This document shows, piece by piece, positions 57,175-64,000 of a stretch of 64,000 bases of DNA. Each line of letters opens with the position of its first letter. Position 1 is the first letter of the stretch. Both the position numbers and the translations under genes were made by a program. The stretch is taken from the NCBI RefSeq assembly GCF_000257905.1, contig NZ_AJJL01000051.1:1-64000 (forward strand), given 5' to 3'. This DNA is from Streptococcus mitis SK579. GTDB lineage: Bacteria > Bacillota > Bacilli > Lactobacillales > Streptococcaceae. Below the pieces are notes generated by a model. That model was not told the origin of the DNA, searched no databases, and worked only from the letters and a program-made list of their open reading frames with translations.

Positions 57175-58620
57175 ATGATTAAGATTGAAACCGTATTAGA
57201 TATATTAAAGAAAGATGGTCTCTTCCGCGAGATTATCGACCAAGGACACTATCACTACAACTATAATGATGTCGTCTTTGACACCATCTGCTATGACAGC
57301 CGCAAGGCCAAAGAGAAGAGCCTCTTTTTCGTCAAAGGTGCTGCCTTTAAGAAGGAATTTCTTCTTTCAGCCATCTCTCAAGGCCTCGGTTGGTATGTGG
57401 CTGAAAAGGACTATGAGGTTGGTATTCCTTCCATTATCGTCAGTGATATCAAGAAAGCCATGAGTTTGATTGCTATGGAGTTTTATGGCAATCCACAGGA
57501 AAAACTTAAACTTCTAGCCTTTACTGGAACCAAGGGTAAGACAACAGCAGCCTACTTCGCCTATAACATTTTGTCTCAAGGGCATCGACCTGCTATGTTG
57601 TCGACCATGAATACAACTCTAGATGGCAAGACTTTCTTTAAGTCAGCATTGACAACTCCTGAGAGTATTGACCTCTTTGATATGATGAATCAAGCTGTGC
57701 AAAATGACCGCACCCACCTCATCATGGAGGTATCTAGTCAAGCCTATCTGGTCAAACGCGTCTATGGCCTCACCTTTGATGTAGGAGTTTTCCTCAATAT
57801 CAGCCCAGACCATATTGGCCCTATTGAACACCCTAGCTTTGAAGACTACTTCTACCACAAGCGTCTCTTGATGAAAAATAGCCGAGCAGTCATCATTAAC
57901 AGTGACATGGGCCACTTTTCTGTACTAAAAGAACAGGTGGAAGATCAAGAGCATGATTTCTATGGTAGCCAGTCAAGTAACCAAATCGAGAATTCCAAAG
58001 CCTTTAGCTTTTCAGCTAGTGGGAAACTCGCTGGTGATTATGATATTCAACTGATTGGCCACTTCAACCAAGAAAATGCAGTCGCTGCAGGACTTGCTTG
58101 CCTTCGTCTAGGTGCTAGTCTAGAGGATATCAAAAAAGGCATCGCTGCAACCCGCGTTCCTGGTCGTATGGAAGTTCTCACCCAGAAAAATGGAGCCAAG
58201 GTCTTCATCGACTATGCCCACAATGGGGACAGTCTGAAAAAACTAATCAAGGTTGTAGAAACTCATCAAACTGGAAAGATTGCACTGGTTCTGGGTTCGA
58301 CAGGAAACAAGGGAGAAAGCCGTCGTAAGGACTTTGGCCTCCTCCTCAATCAACACCCTGAGATTCAAGTCTTTCTGACTGCTGATGACCCTAACTATGA
58401 AGATCCGATGACCATTGCGGATGAAATTAGTAGCTACATCAATCATCCTGTTGAAAAAATTGCGGATCGACAAGAAGCCATCAAGGCAGCTATGGCTATC
58501 ACAAATCACGAATTAGATGCTGTCATTATTGCTGGTAAGGGAGCCGATTGCTACCAAATCGTCCAAGGAAAAAAAGAAGCCTATCCTGGAGATCCCGCCG
58601 TAGCAGAAAATTATTTGTAA
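57175..58620 (+). CDS. murE: UDP-MurNAc-tripeptide synthetase, L-lysine adding
   Basis: The 481-residue Mur ligase has the P-loop [13 protein letters not shown] (about 119-131), the central EVSSQAY and NISPDHIGP region and the C-terminal [11 protein letters not shown]. The amino-acid specificity motif is DDPNYEDP, the form of L-lysine enzymes, not the DNPR motif of diaminopimelate enzymes. It adds L-Lys to UDP-MurNAc-L-Ala-D-Glu. The start shows no SD but a promoter seven bases away. Confidence 0.96.
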   Translation: MIKIETVLDILKKDGLFREIIDQGHYHYNYNDVVFDTICYDSRKAKEKSLFFVKGAAFKKEFLLSAISQGLGWYVAEKDYEVGIPSIIVSDIKKAMSLIAMEFYGNPQEKLKLLAFTGTKGKTTAAYFAYNILSQGHRPAMLSTMNTTLDGKTFFKSALTTPESIDLFDMMNQAVQNDRTHLIMEVSSQAYLVKRVYGLTFDVGVFLNISPDHIGPIEHPSFEDYFYHKRLLMKNSRAVIINSDMGHFSVLKEQVEDQEHDFYGSQSSNQIENSKAFSFSASGKLAGDYDIQLIGHFNQENAVAAGLACLRLGASLEDIKKGIAATRVPGRMEVLTQKNGAKVFIDYAHNGDSLKKLIKVVETHQTGKIALVLGSTGNKGESRRKDFGLLLNQHPEIQVFLTADDPNYEDPMTIADEISSYINHPVEKIADRQEAIKAAMAITNHELDAVIIAGKGADCYQIVQGKKEAYPGDPAVAENYL

Positions 58621-58630
58621 GGATCGTAAA

Positions 58631-58660
58631 AAAATCAAGGGAAACGAAACCCTTGATTTT
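58631..58660. terminator. bidirectional terminator, murE / CsbD-like gene
   Basis: An 11-bp perfect stem (AAAATCAAGGG at 58631-58641, CCCTTGATTTT at 58650-58660) with T runs on both strands. Confidence 0.87.
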
Positions 58661-58668
58661 TTCTATCT

Positions 58669-58860
58669 TTATTTAAAAGCGTTTTTCAAACCTTCAACGG
58701 CACCTTCTACAGCACCTTTAGCATCTTCTACAACGTCTTTTGCCTTAGCAACTGTTTTTTCAACAGCTCCTTCAAGTTCTGTCTTGCTGTCTCCAGTAAC
58801 TTTACCAAAACCTTCTTTGACAGCGCCTGTTGCTTGTTCCAATTTGTTTTCAAGTGACAT
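58669..58860 (-). CDS. CsbD-family small stress protein
   Basis: A 63-residue hydrophilic protein ([20 protein letters not shown]) with the CsbD pattern of alternating Lys/Glu/Ala/Gly helices. CsbD-like proteins are common general-stress proteins of unknown function. SD AAAGGAG precedes ATG. A perfect cre site upstream suggests catabolite control. Single-gene unit ending at a bidirectional terminator. Confidence 0.85.
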   Translation of the reverse strand: MSLENKLEQATGAVKEGFGKVTGDSKTELEGAVEKTVAKAKDVVEDAKGAVEGAVEGLKNAFK

Positions 58861-58892
58861 ATGATTGTCTCCTTTAGTTTTATTCCGATATG

Positions 58893-58907
58893 TGTTACCG
58901 GTTACAT
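58893..58907 (-). promoter_or_regulatory. cre (CcpA) site upstream of the CsbD-like gene
   Basis: Minus-strand ATGTAACCGGTAACA matches every fixed position of WTGNAANCGNWNNCW. It sits 33 bases before the ATG, inside a wider partial palindrome (58886-58921, CGATAT ... ATATCG). A TTGACT at 58934-58939 may be the -35. Confidence 0.65.
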
Positions 58908-58962
58908 ATTAGTTTATATCGAATACTAAGGAAAGTCAAACAATGTGCTCAGAAACAAGAAA

Positions 58963-59613
58963 TCAGTCCAAGTAGAAAGTTAATCTTTCCTTATCAAAAT
59001 CGATAGCCAACTCATACTTTCCATCTTCATTTTGGACAATATAACCTAGGACAACTAAACTGTCCACAAAGATATCACGGCGTTTCTGCATAAGCTGGTC
59101 TTTTTTGAGAAATTTCAACAAAAAAGTTGTCATATATTTGAGAGCATACTCAGGATTTACATCTCCCAAAATGGCATAGAGCTCCTGCTGTTTTTCTGTC
59201 AAAGGATACTGCTGTTTGACCTTGTAGAAATAATTGGACAGGGTCATTTTTGTTCGCGCAAAATCGGTCTTTTCAACTAAAATAGCTGCATTGGTCTGAT
59301 TTCGCAATTCCGTCTCAAAACTCTGATCCAACAAGGCTTGATAGACTGGACTAGCTTCGCTGACAAAAATCTCTTGATCCAGTTCGAGACTATCGAGTGA
59401 TTCAAGCATAGGAAGATTAAGGTAATAACGCTTATTTTCACGTAGAATCAAACCAGCCTTTATATATTCTTCCATGAGCTTATCAACTGCTACATCTGGA
59501 AATCGAGCCTTGATTTCTCTTAGAATCACATCATCATTCTGGTCCAGATAGCGGATCAATTCTCCAAAAAATGGCTGTCTCGTCAAACGAGAGGGATTAA
59601 AAATCTGAATCAT
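58963..59613 (-). CDS. DUF1803-like hypothetical protein
   Basis: A 216-residue soluble protein starting MIQIFNPSRLTRQPFFGELI and rich in helices; it resembles the streptococcal DUF1803 family. No catalytic motif is visible. It overlaps the upstream NlpC/P60-like gene by 17 bases, so they are translated together. Confidence 0.82.
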   Translation of the reverse strand: MIQIFNPSRLTRQPFFGELIRYLDQNDDVILREIKARFPDVAVDKLMEEYIKAGLILRENKRYYLNLPMLESLDSLELDQEIFVSEASPVYQALLDQSFETELRNQTNAAILVEKTDFARTKMTLSNYFYKVKQQYPLTEKQQELYAILGDVNPEYALKYMTTFLLKFLKKDQLMQKRRDIFVDSLVVLGYIVQNEDGKYELAIDFDKERLTFYLD

Positions 59614-60109
59614 GAAGATTCCTTTCTTTACATTCTAACAGAGGCGATGCTGCCAACTGACTAGGATTGGTCCCAGCTTGGTTCAGAGGAACAGGCAGGC
59701 CTAGTCCTCTGTAATATTCTCTCCAAAAATCACTAATCTCCTGCTCCCCATCTCCAAATTTCATGGGAATAGTTTCAAAAATCGGTAGGATTTCTGCCAT
59801 ATACTGGGAACAGTAAAAACCTTCTCCATCTGGATAGAAAGAAGCATTATAAGGAGCTCCCAGATGTTTACAAGCTTTTTCCTTCACAGACTGGATATCC
59901 ATTTCTGGGTAAACATAGAGGTCGTATAAGTGATTGGACTCAAAGAAGTCTGCTGGTTCCTGACAGATAACACCCGCCTTTCCACTAGCATGATAAATCA
60001 TCCCATCCAAATAAATGGCAACATGGTTATAGTTGCCTGTGGAAGTCTGGATGGTCTGTCCCATATCTGACTCATCTCTCACAAAAATCAAATCGCCATT
60101 TTCTAACAT
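59597..60109 (-). CDS. YiiX/NlpC-P60-like cysteine hydrolase
   Basis: A 170-residue protein with the permuted papain-like (NlpC/P60, YiiX) pattern GDLIFVRDESD, GNYNHVAIYLDG (His29) and GEGFYCSQYMAEI (Cys100). It lacks a signal peptide, so it probably acts in the cytoplasm, unlike wall hydrolases. The substrate is unknown; this fold includes amidases and lipid-modifying enzymes. It lies downstream of the ppaC terminator and overlaps the DUF1803-like gene. Confidence 0.82.
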   Translation of the reverse strand: MLENGDLIFVRDESDMGQTIQTSTGNYNHVAIYLDGMIYHASGKAGVICQEPADFFESNHLYDLYVYPEMDIQSVKEKACKHLGAPYNASFYPDGEGFYCSQYMAEILPIFETIPMKFGDGEQEISDFWREYYRGLGLPVPLNQAGTNPSQLAASPLLECKERNLHDSDF

Positions 60110-60121
60110 GCTTCACTCCTA

Positions 60122-60146
60122 GAAAAAAAGGAGCCGAAACTCCTTT
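60122..60146 (-). terminator. terminator of ppaC
   Basis: Stem AAGGAG / CTCCTT with loop CCGAAA, followed on the minus strand by a run of T. Confidence 0.82.
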
Positions 60147-60195
60147 CGATATAAGTCAAACTAGACTTTCCGATTTTGAACTGACACCCAAAATC

Positions 60196-61131
60196 TTAAG
60201 CATTAAAGCTTTCAGTCAATTGAGGTACCACTTGTTTCTTACGTGAAACAGCACCAGCAAGGAAAGCATGGTTGTTTTCAAGTTTGAAGTTGAAGGCTGC
60301 TTCAACCTTGTCCATATTGACACCAAGAGCCAAGATTTCTGAGTTTGAGTTGACGATATCTGTAATCATCAAGACAAAGTCAGAGTAGCCGTTTGCTTCG
60401 TTGGCAGCTTGCATTGCAGCTTCAATTTCTGCTTGGCGTTCCAATACTTCAGCGATGTCAACTGTGTTTACTTGAGCAACACGGACATTATTTCCGTTCA
60501 ACTCAAAAGTTTTAGCATCGATGTCAATCAATTCGTCAGCAGATTTGCTAGCCAAATTGGTACCAGCTTTCAACATAGCTAAACCATATTCTTCCAAGTT
60601 TACACCAGCCAATTCAGCTAATTCAGGAGCAATAACCTTATCTGTTGGGTGTGTTGTTGGGGATTTCAAAAGAAGGGTATCTGAAATCAAACCTGAAAGC
60701 ATCAAACCAGCAATCTCTTTAGGAACAGCTACACCATGTTCTTTGAACATACGGTAAACGATTGAAGACGCTGATCCAACTGGCTCTAAACGCATGTAAA
60801 GTGGGCTTGCAGTTTCAAAGTTAGCCACACGGTGGTGGTCCACAACACCATAAACTTCTACTTCAGCGATATCTGATACAGATTGTTGGAATTCATTGTG
60901 GTCAGTCAAGATAACTTGCTCTGCACCTTCTGCTTTAGCAGAAGTGATAACACGCGGTGCTTCCACACCAAAATAGTTCAAGACAAAGGCTGTTTCTTCA
61001 TTTGGAGTTCCAAGGGCAACAGCTTCCGTATCCAAACCGTAAGCTTCTTTTGCAAGATAGGCAAAGGCTACAGATGACCCGATGGCATCTGAGTCTGGAT
61101 TTTGGTGACCAAATACTAGAATCTTAGACAT
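60196..61131 (-). CDS. ppaC: manganese-dependent inorganic pyrophosphatase (family II)
   Basis: The 311-residue DHH-family enzyme has the metal motifs [12 protein letters not shown] (7-18), LTDHNE and VDHHRVANF, and the C-terminal SRKKQ substrate loop. It hydrolyses PPi from biosynthetic reactions and uses Mn2+. Length is normal. A promoter with a 17-bp spacer lies upstream. Confidence 0.97.
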   Translation of the reverse strand: MSKILVFGHQNPDSDAIGSSVAFAYLAKEAYGLDTEAVALGTPNEETAFVLNYFGVEAPRVITSAKAEGAEQVILTDHNEFQQSVSDIAEVEVYGVVDHHRVANFETASPLYMRLEPVGSASSIVYRMFKEHGVAVPKEIAGLMLSGLISDTLLLKSPTTHPTDKVIAPELAELAGVNLEEYGLAMLKAGTNLASKSADELIDIDAKTFELNGNNVRVAQVNTVDIAEVLERQAEIEAAMQAANEANGYSDFVLMITDIVNSNSEILALGVNMDKVEAAFNFKLENNHAFLAGAVSRKKQVVPQLTESFNA

Positions 61132-61160
61132 GATAATACCTCATTTTGTTTATTCTCTTT

Positions 61161-61189
61161 ATTGTAGCATTTTTTTCGCTTTTTGACAA
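61161..61189 (-). promoter_or_regulatory. ppaC promoter
   Basis: -35 TTGTCA (61184-61189), 17-bp spacer, -10 TACAAT (61161-61166) with extended TGC. SD GAGG precedes the ATG. Confidence 0.75.
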
Positions 61190-61216
61190 AAGTAAGAGGA
61201 GTCAAAGGACTCCCCG

Positions 61217-61501
61217 CTACTCTTCAAAATAACTGAGTAAATTTCTATCTTGATTTTCAGATAAAAATTGCTCCTTCTGTGGCCTCTTCTTACGCTTGAG
61301 AAGGGCTTCAGCTGACATGGCTTCTTCCTTACTGGCAAAACCTTGAGCATAGATAAGTTTGACTGGCAAGCGTGCTCGTGTGTATTTGGCTCCCTTACCA
61401 CTATTGTGGACAGCGAGGCGTCTTCTCACATCAGTCGTATAGCCTGTATAGTAAGATCCATCACGACACTCCAGCACATACATATAAGCTTTATGATCCA
61501 T
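61217..61501 (-). CDS. GIY-YIG endonuclease-like protein (UPF0213/YazA-type)
   Basis: From ATG 61501 (SD GAAGAG) the protein has 94 residues starting [20 protein letters not shown], with the GIY-YIG pair as [16 protein letters not shown] and a conserved Arg (VRRRLAVHN). It is of the short YazA/UPF0213 type, often called UvrC-like, with no known substrate. It overlaps the end of the methyltransferase gene by 11 bases; this linkage is common in Firmicutes. Confidence 0.9.
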   Translation of the reverse strand: MDHKAYMYVLECRDGSYYTGYTTDVRRRLAVHNSGKGAKYTRARLPVKLIYAQGFASKEEAMSAEALLKRKKRPQKEQFLSENQDRNLLSYFEE

Positions 61502-62240
61502 AATAAATCTCTTCAAGTTCAGGCGTATAAGAGCCATCATCATTGTGAACAATGAGAGGTGGTAAGACCTTAAAGCCACTTGTTGAACCATCCTTGATGG
61601 CCTCAATCAAAAGCATATTGGCTTCCTTTTCCTTTTTGGGATAGACAAATTGCAGGCGCTTAGGGGCTAGATTATGCCGTTGTAAGCTGTCCAAGATATC
61701 TAAAAGTCGATCAGGGCGATGAACCATGGCCAAACGCCCATTAGACTTGAGAATACTCTGGGCACTGCGACAGATTTCCTGCAAGTTGGTCGTGATTTCG
61801 TGGCGAGCCAAGAGATAATGTTCACTCTCGTTCAGATTAGAATGAGGATCCACCTTGAAATAGGGTGGATTACACAAAATCATATCCACCTTACTTCCCT
61901 GGATGTAAGCAGGCATATTTTTTAAATCATCACAGATGACCTGCATCTGCTCTTCCAAACCATTCAAACGGACAGAGCGTTCAGCCATATCCGCCAAACG
62001 CTCCTGAATCTCAACAGCCAAAATCTGTGCCTGAGTCCGAGTGCTAGCAAATAGCCCCACTGCTCCATTTCCAGCACAGAAATCCACAATCAATCCCTTC
62101 TTAGGGAAACGTGGAAAGCGTGACAAGAGAACACTATCCACCGAATAGCTAAAAACCTCTCTATTTTGAATGATTTTGATATCTGTCGAAAAGAGCTGGT
62201 TAATACGCTCTCCTGATTTTAATAATTGTTCTTCTTCCAT
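61491..62240 (-). CDS. tRNA1(Val) adenine-N6 methyltransferase-like protein (TrmN6)
   Basis: The 249-residue class I methyltransferase has SAM motif [16 protein letters not shown] and the N6-adenine motif NPPY (in [10 protein letters not shown]). The N-terminal [17 protein letters not shown] is typical of the YfiC/TrmN6 family, which modifies A37 of tRNA1(Val). The exact target is inferred. The mRNA is predicted to be leaderless. Confidence 0.9.
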   Translation of the reverse strand: MEEEQLLKSGERINQLFSTDIKIIQNREVFSYSVDSVLLSRFPRFPKKGLIVDFCAGNGAVGLFASTRTQAQILAVEIQERLADMAERSVRLNGLEEQMQVICDDLKNMPAYIQGSKVDMILCNPPYFKVDPHSNLNESEHYLLARHEITTNLQEICRSAQSILKSNGRLAMVHRPDRLLDILDSLQRHNLAPKRLQFVYPKKEKEANMLLIEAIKDGSTSGFKVLPPLIVHNDDGSYTPELEEIYYGS

Positions 62241-62246
62241 GGTTCT

Positions 62247-62275
62247 ATTATAGCAAATTTATATTAACATTACAA
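62247..62275 (-). promoter_or_regulatory. promoter of the TrmN6-like gene, predicted leaderless
   Basis: -35 TTGTAA (62270-62275), 17-bp spacer, -10 TATAAT (62247-62252) with extended TGC, then only six bases before ATG 62240. No SD. Confidence 0.78.
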
Positions 62276-62292
62276 AAGATAGAGATTTCTAA

Positions 62293-62655
62293 CTAGTGCT
62301 TCTGATTCTTCAAATGTTGAAGGGCTTCCTTGGTCCAAATTGGCATCATTCGTTTAAGAGGTGCGAAGCCGTAGTTAAAACGGTCGCTTGAAAAACGTCT
62401 CCGTCTCGGAAACTGGTGCTTTTCTTCCTCCAAAGTGCGAATAGAAAGACTAGCTTTCCCTGTAAATTCATCTAAATCCACTACTTGAACTTGAACCTCT
62501 TCATCGACTTTCAAGGCTTCTTGAATATTTTCAATAAAGCCTGTCCGAATCTCTGAAATGTGAATCAGCCCCGTATCACCCGTCTCTAGCTCAACAAAGG
62601 CTCCGTAGGGCTGAATCCCTGTAATACGGCCCTTTAGCTTATCACCGATTTTCAT
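62293..62655 (-). CDS. S1-domain RNA-binding protein (YugI/general stress protein 13-like)
   Basis: From ATG 62655 (SD GAGG) the protein has 120 residues with one S1 domain (about 1-70; GDKLKGRITGIQPYGAFVEL, GLIHISEI) and a basic tail. Such small S1 proteins bind ribosomes or RNA in Bacillus and streptococci. It starts 1 base after the stop of the HAD-cyclophilin gene, so they are coupled. Confidence 0.9.
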   Translation of the reverse strand: MKIGDKLKGRITGIQPYGAFVELETGDTGLIHISEIRTGFIENIQEALKVDEEVQVQVVDLDEFTGKASLSIRTLEEEKHQFPRRRRFSSDRFNYGFAPLKRMMPIWTKEALQHLKNQKH

Positions 62656-62656
62656 C

Positions 62657-64000
62657 TTAGTCCTCGATTTCAATTGTTTCAATCACGACATCTTCAACTG
62701 GCTTGTCCATAGCCCCTGTCTCAACAAAAGCAATGGCATCCAAAACAGCGTAAGAAGCTTCATCAGCTAGCTGACCAAAAACAGTGTGACGGCGGTCTAG
62801 GTGGGGGGTTCCACCTTGGTTTGCATAGATTTCTGCGATCGGTTCTGGCCAACCTCCACGAGCAATTTCTTTCTTAGAATAAGGCAGATGTTGATTTTGC
62901 ACGATAAAGAACTGGCTACCGTTGGTATTTGGACCAGCATTGGCCATAGAAAGGGCACCACGGATATTGTAAAGTTCTTCTGAGAATTCATCCTCAAATG
63001 ATTCGCCGTAGATTGACTCGCCCCCCATACCAGTTCCAGTTGGGTCTCCACCTTGAATCATAAAGTCCTTGATAATACGGTGGAAAATGACACCATCATA
63101 GTAGCCATCTTTTGAAAGTGCAACAAAGTTAGCCACTGTTTTAGGAGCATGTTCAGGAAAGAGCTTGATACGCAAGTCTCCGTGATTGGTATTAATAGTC
63201 GCGATAGGACCTTCTACTGTTTCAATGTCTACTTGTGGGAAATGCAATTCTTTTTCTACCATACCAAATCCTTCTAAGGCATCAAAAATGCCATCTTCTT
63301 CTAGTGTTTTTGTTATATAATCTGCTTTTTCTTTGATATTATCATGAGAAATTCCCATGGCAACGCTGATTCCAGCATAATCAAAGAGTTCCAAGTCGTT
63401 GAGGCCATCTCCAAAAACCATGACGTTGTCTGGTTTCAAGCCAAGATGTTCCACAACCTTTTCCACCCCCGTCGCTTTGGAGCCTGAAATCGGCACAATA
63501 TCAGACGAATGTTGATGCCAACGAACCATGCGAAGTTTGTCTGAGAGACTATCAGGCAAGTGCAAGTCATCTCCCTTGTCTTCAAAAGTCCACATTTGAT
63601 AGATGTCTTCTTTCTCATGAAAATCGGGATCTACATCCAAATCAGAATAAATTGGATTAATAGCTTCACTAATCATATCGGTGCGAGTCGACAACTTGGC
63701 ATCATGACTCCCAACCAAACCATACTCAATTCCTTCTTTCTTAGCCCAAGAGATATACTCCTCAACATCTGACTTCTCGATCTGATGTTGATAAATGATC
63801 TGACCTTTTTTATCTTCGATATAAGCCCCATTCAGGGTCACAAAAAAGTCAGGCTTGAGATCACGAATCTCTGGCACGACACCAAAAATCCCTCGTCCAG
63901 AAGCAATACCTGTCAAAATTCCTTTCTCACGTAATTGCTTAAAAACAGTTGGGATTGAAGCTGGAATAAAACCTGTCTTTGAATTCCTCAATGTATCATC
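62657..64000 (-). CDS. Cof-type HAD phosphatase fused to cyclophilin peptidyl-prolyl isomerase (5' end missing)
   Basis: At least 447 codons are present; the frame stays open to the window edge, reading DDTLRNSKTGF, so the HAD nucleophile motif (DxDDT) is cut and the start is outside. The first half is a Cof-like HAD phosphatase (motif IV VFGDGLNDLELFDYAG near 63400); from about 63230 it is a cyclophilin (TINTNHGDLRIKLFPEHAPK, IFHRIIKDFMIQGGDP). This fusion is known in streptococci. Substrates of the phosphatase are unknown; the isomerase is cytoplasmic. Confidence 0.93.
   Translation of the reverse strand, partial: DDTLRNSKTGFIPASIPTVFKQLREKGILTGIASGRGIFGVVPEIRDLKPDFFVTLNGAYIEDKKGQIIYQHQIEKSDVEEYISWAKKEGIEYGLVGSHDAKLSTRTDMISEAINPIYSDLDVDPDFHEKEDIYQMWTFEDKGDDLHLPDSLSDKLRMVRWHQHSSDIVPISGSKATGVEKVVEHLGLKPDNVMVFGDGLNDLELFDYAGISVAMGISHDNIKEKADYITKTLEEDGIFDALEGFGMVEKELHFPQVDIETVEGPIATINTNHGDLRIKLFPEHAPKTVANFVALSKDGYYDGVIFHRIIKDFMIQGGDPTGTGMGGESIYGESFEDEFSEELYNIRGALSMANAGPNTNGSQFFIVQNQHLPYSKKEIARGGWPEPIAEIYANQGGTPHLDRRHTVFGQLADEASYAVLDAIAFVETGAMDKPVEDVVIETIEIED

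Overview
The window looks like a chromosomal segment of a Mitis-group streptococcus, closest in gene content to Streptococcus pneumoniae / S. mitis. Pointers are a BOX repeat and a RUP-like element, a choline-binding protein with an Excalibur domain, a ZmpB-type M26 zinc metalloprotease with its own two-component system, an AliB-type peptide-binding lipoprotein, a lactate oxidase and a Lys-type MurE. Low GC, strong SD sequences and many extended -10 promoters (TGnTATAAT) fit the same group. The species itself cannot be fixed from the sequence alone. No rRNA, tRNA, CRISPR array, prophage or intact IS is visible.

Layout. 0-5 kb: lactate oxidase, a broken Rgg-type regulator, a TetR regulator divergent from an isochorismatase-like hydrolase, then pyrF-pyrE behind a PyrR-type attenuator. 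5-9 kb: divIB-murG-murD. 9-14 kb: typA and a small membrane protein, an RsuA-type pseudouridine synthase, yqgQ with an inactive-looking rhodanese, a LysR regulator. 14-18.5 kb: a compact miaA-hflX-hypothetical-rnz-SDR operon. 18.5-23.5 kb: a 56-residue DUF3042-like gene, a BOX element, thyA, gki, a CbpL-like protein, a hydrolase remnant and a fused pabBC. 23.5-35.6 kb: the zmpB locus with its upstream DUF436 gene, histidine kinase and response regulator, and the extracellular redox-repair operon ccdA-etrx1-msrAB. 35.7-40.9 kb: acetyltransferases, pncB-nadE, and an XRE regulator with two related membrane proteins. 40.9-47.6 kb: amino acid permease, greA, mltG, two acetyltransferases, murC and a hypothetical gene. 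47.7-57 kb: a SWIM/SNF2 helicase, a transsulfuration pair (metB plus a MalY/PatB C-S lyase), aliB and a MurJ-type flippase. 57-64 kb: murE, a CsbD-like gene, a DUF1803-like gene with a NlpC/P60-like hydrolase, ppaC, a TrmN6-like methyltransferase with a GIY-YIG protein, an S1 protein and a HAD-cyclophilin fusion cut by the window end.

Themes. Peptidoglycan synthesis and division genes are concentrated here (divIB, murG, murD, mltG, murC, murJ-like, murE). Near-consensus CcpA (cre) sites lie before lctO, the CbpL-like gene, the CsbD-like gene and, more weakly, gki. Six genes have a -10 element ending only 6 to 9 bases before the ATG and no SD, predicting leaderless mRNAs. I found no clearly new multi-gene defence or mobile system. 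The least explained items are the XRE/two-membrane-protein operon with a duplicated start-stop junction, the hairpin-rich spacer at 36.3-36.65 kb, and the recently expanded repeat tract of the metalloprotease.
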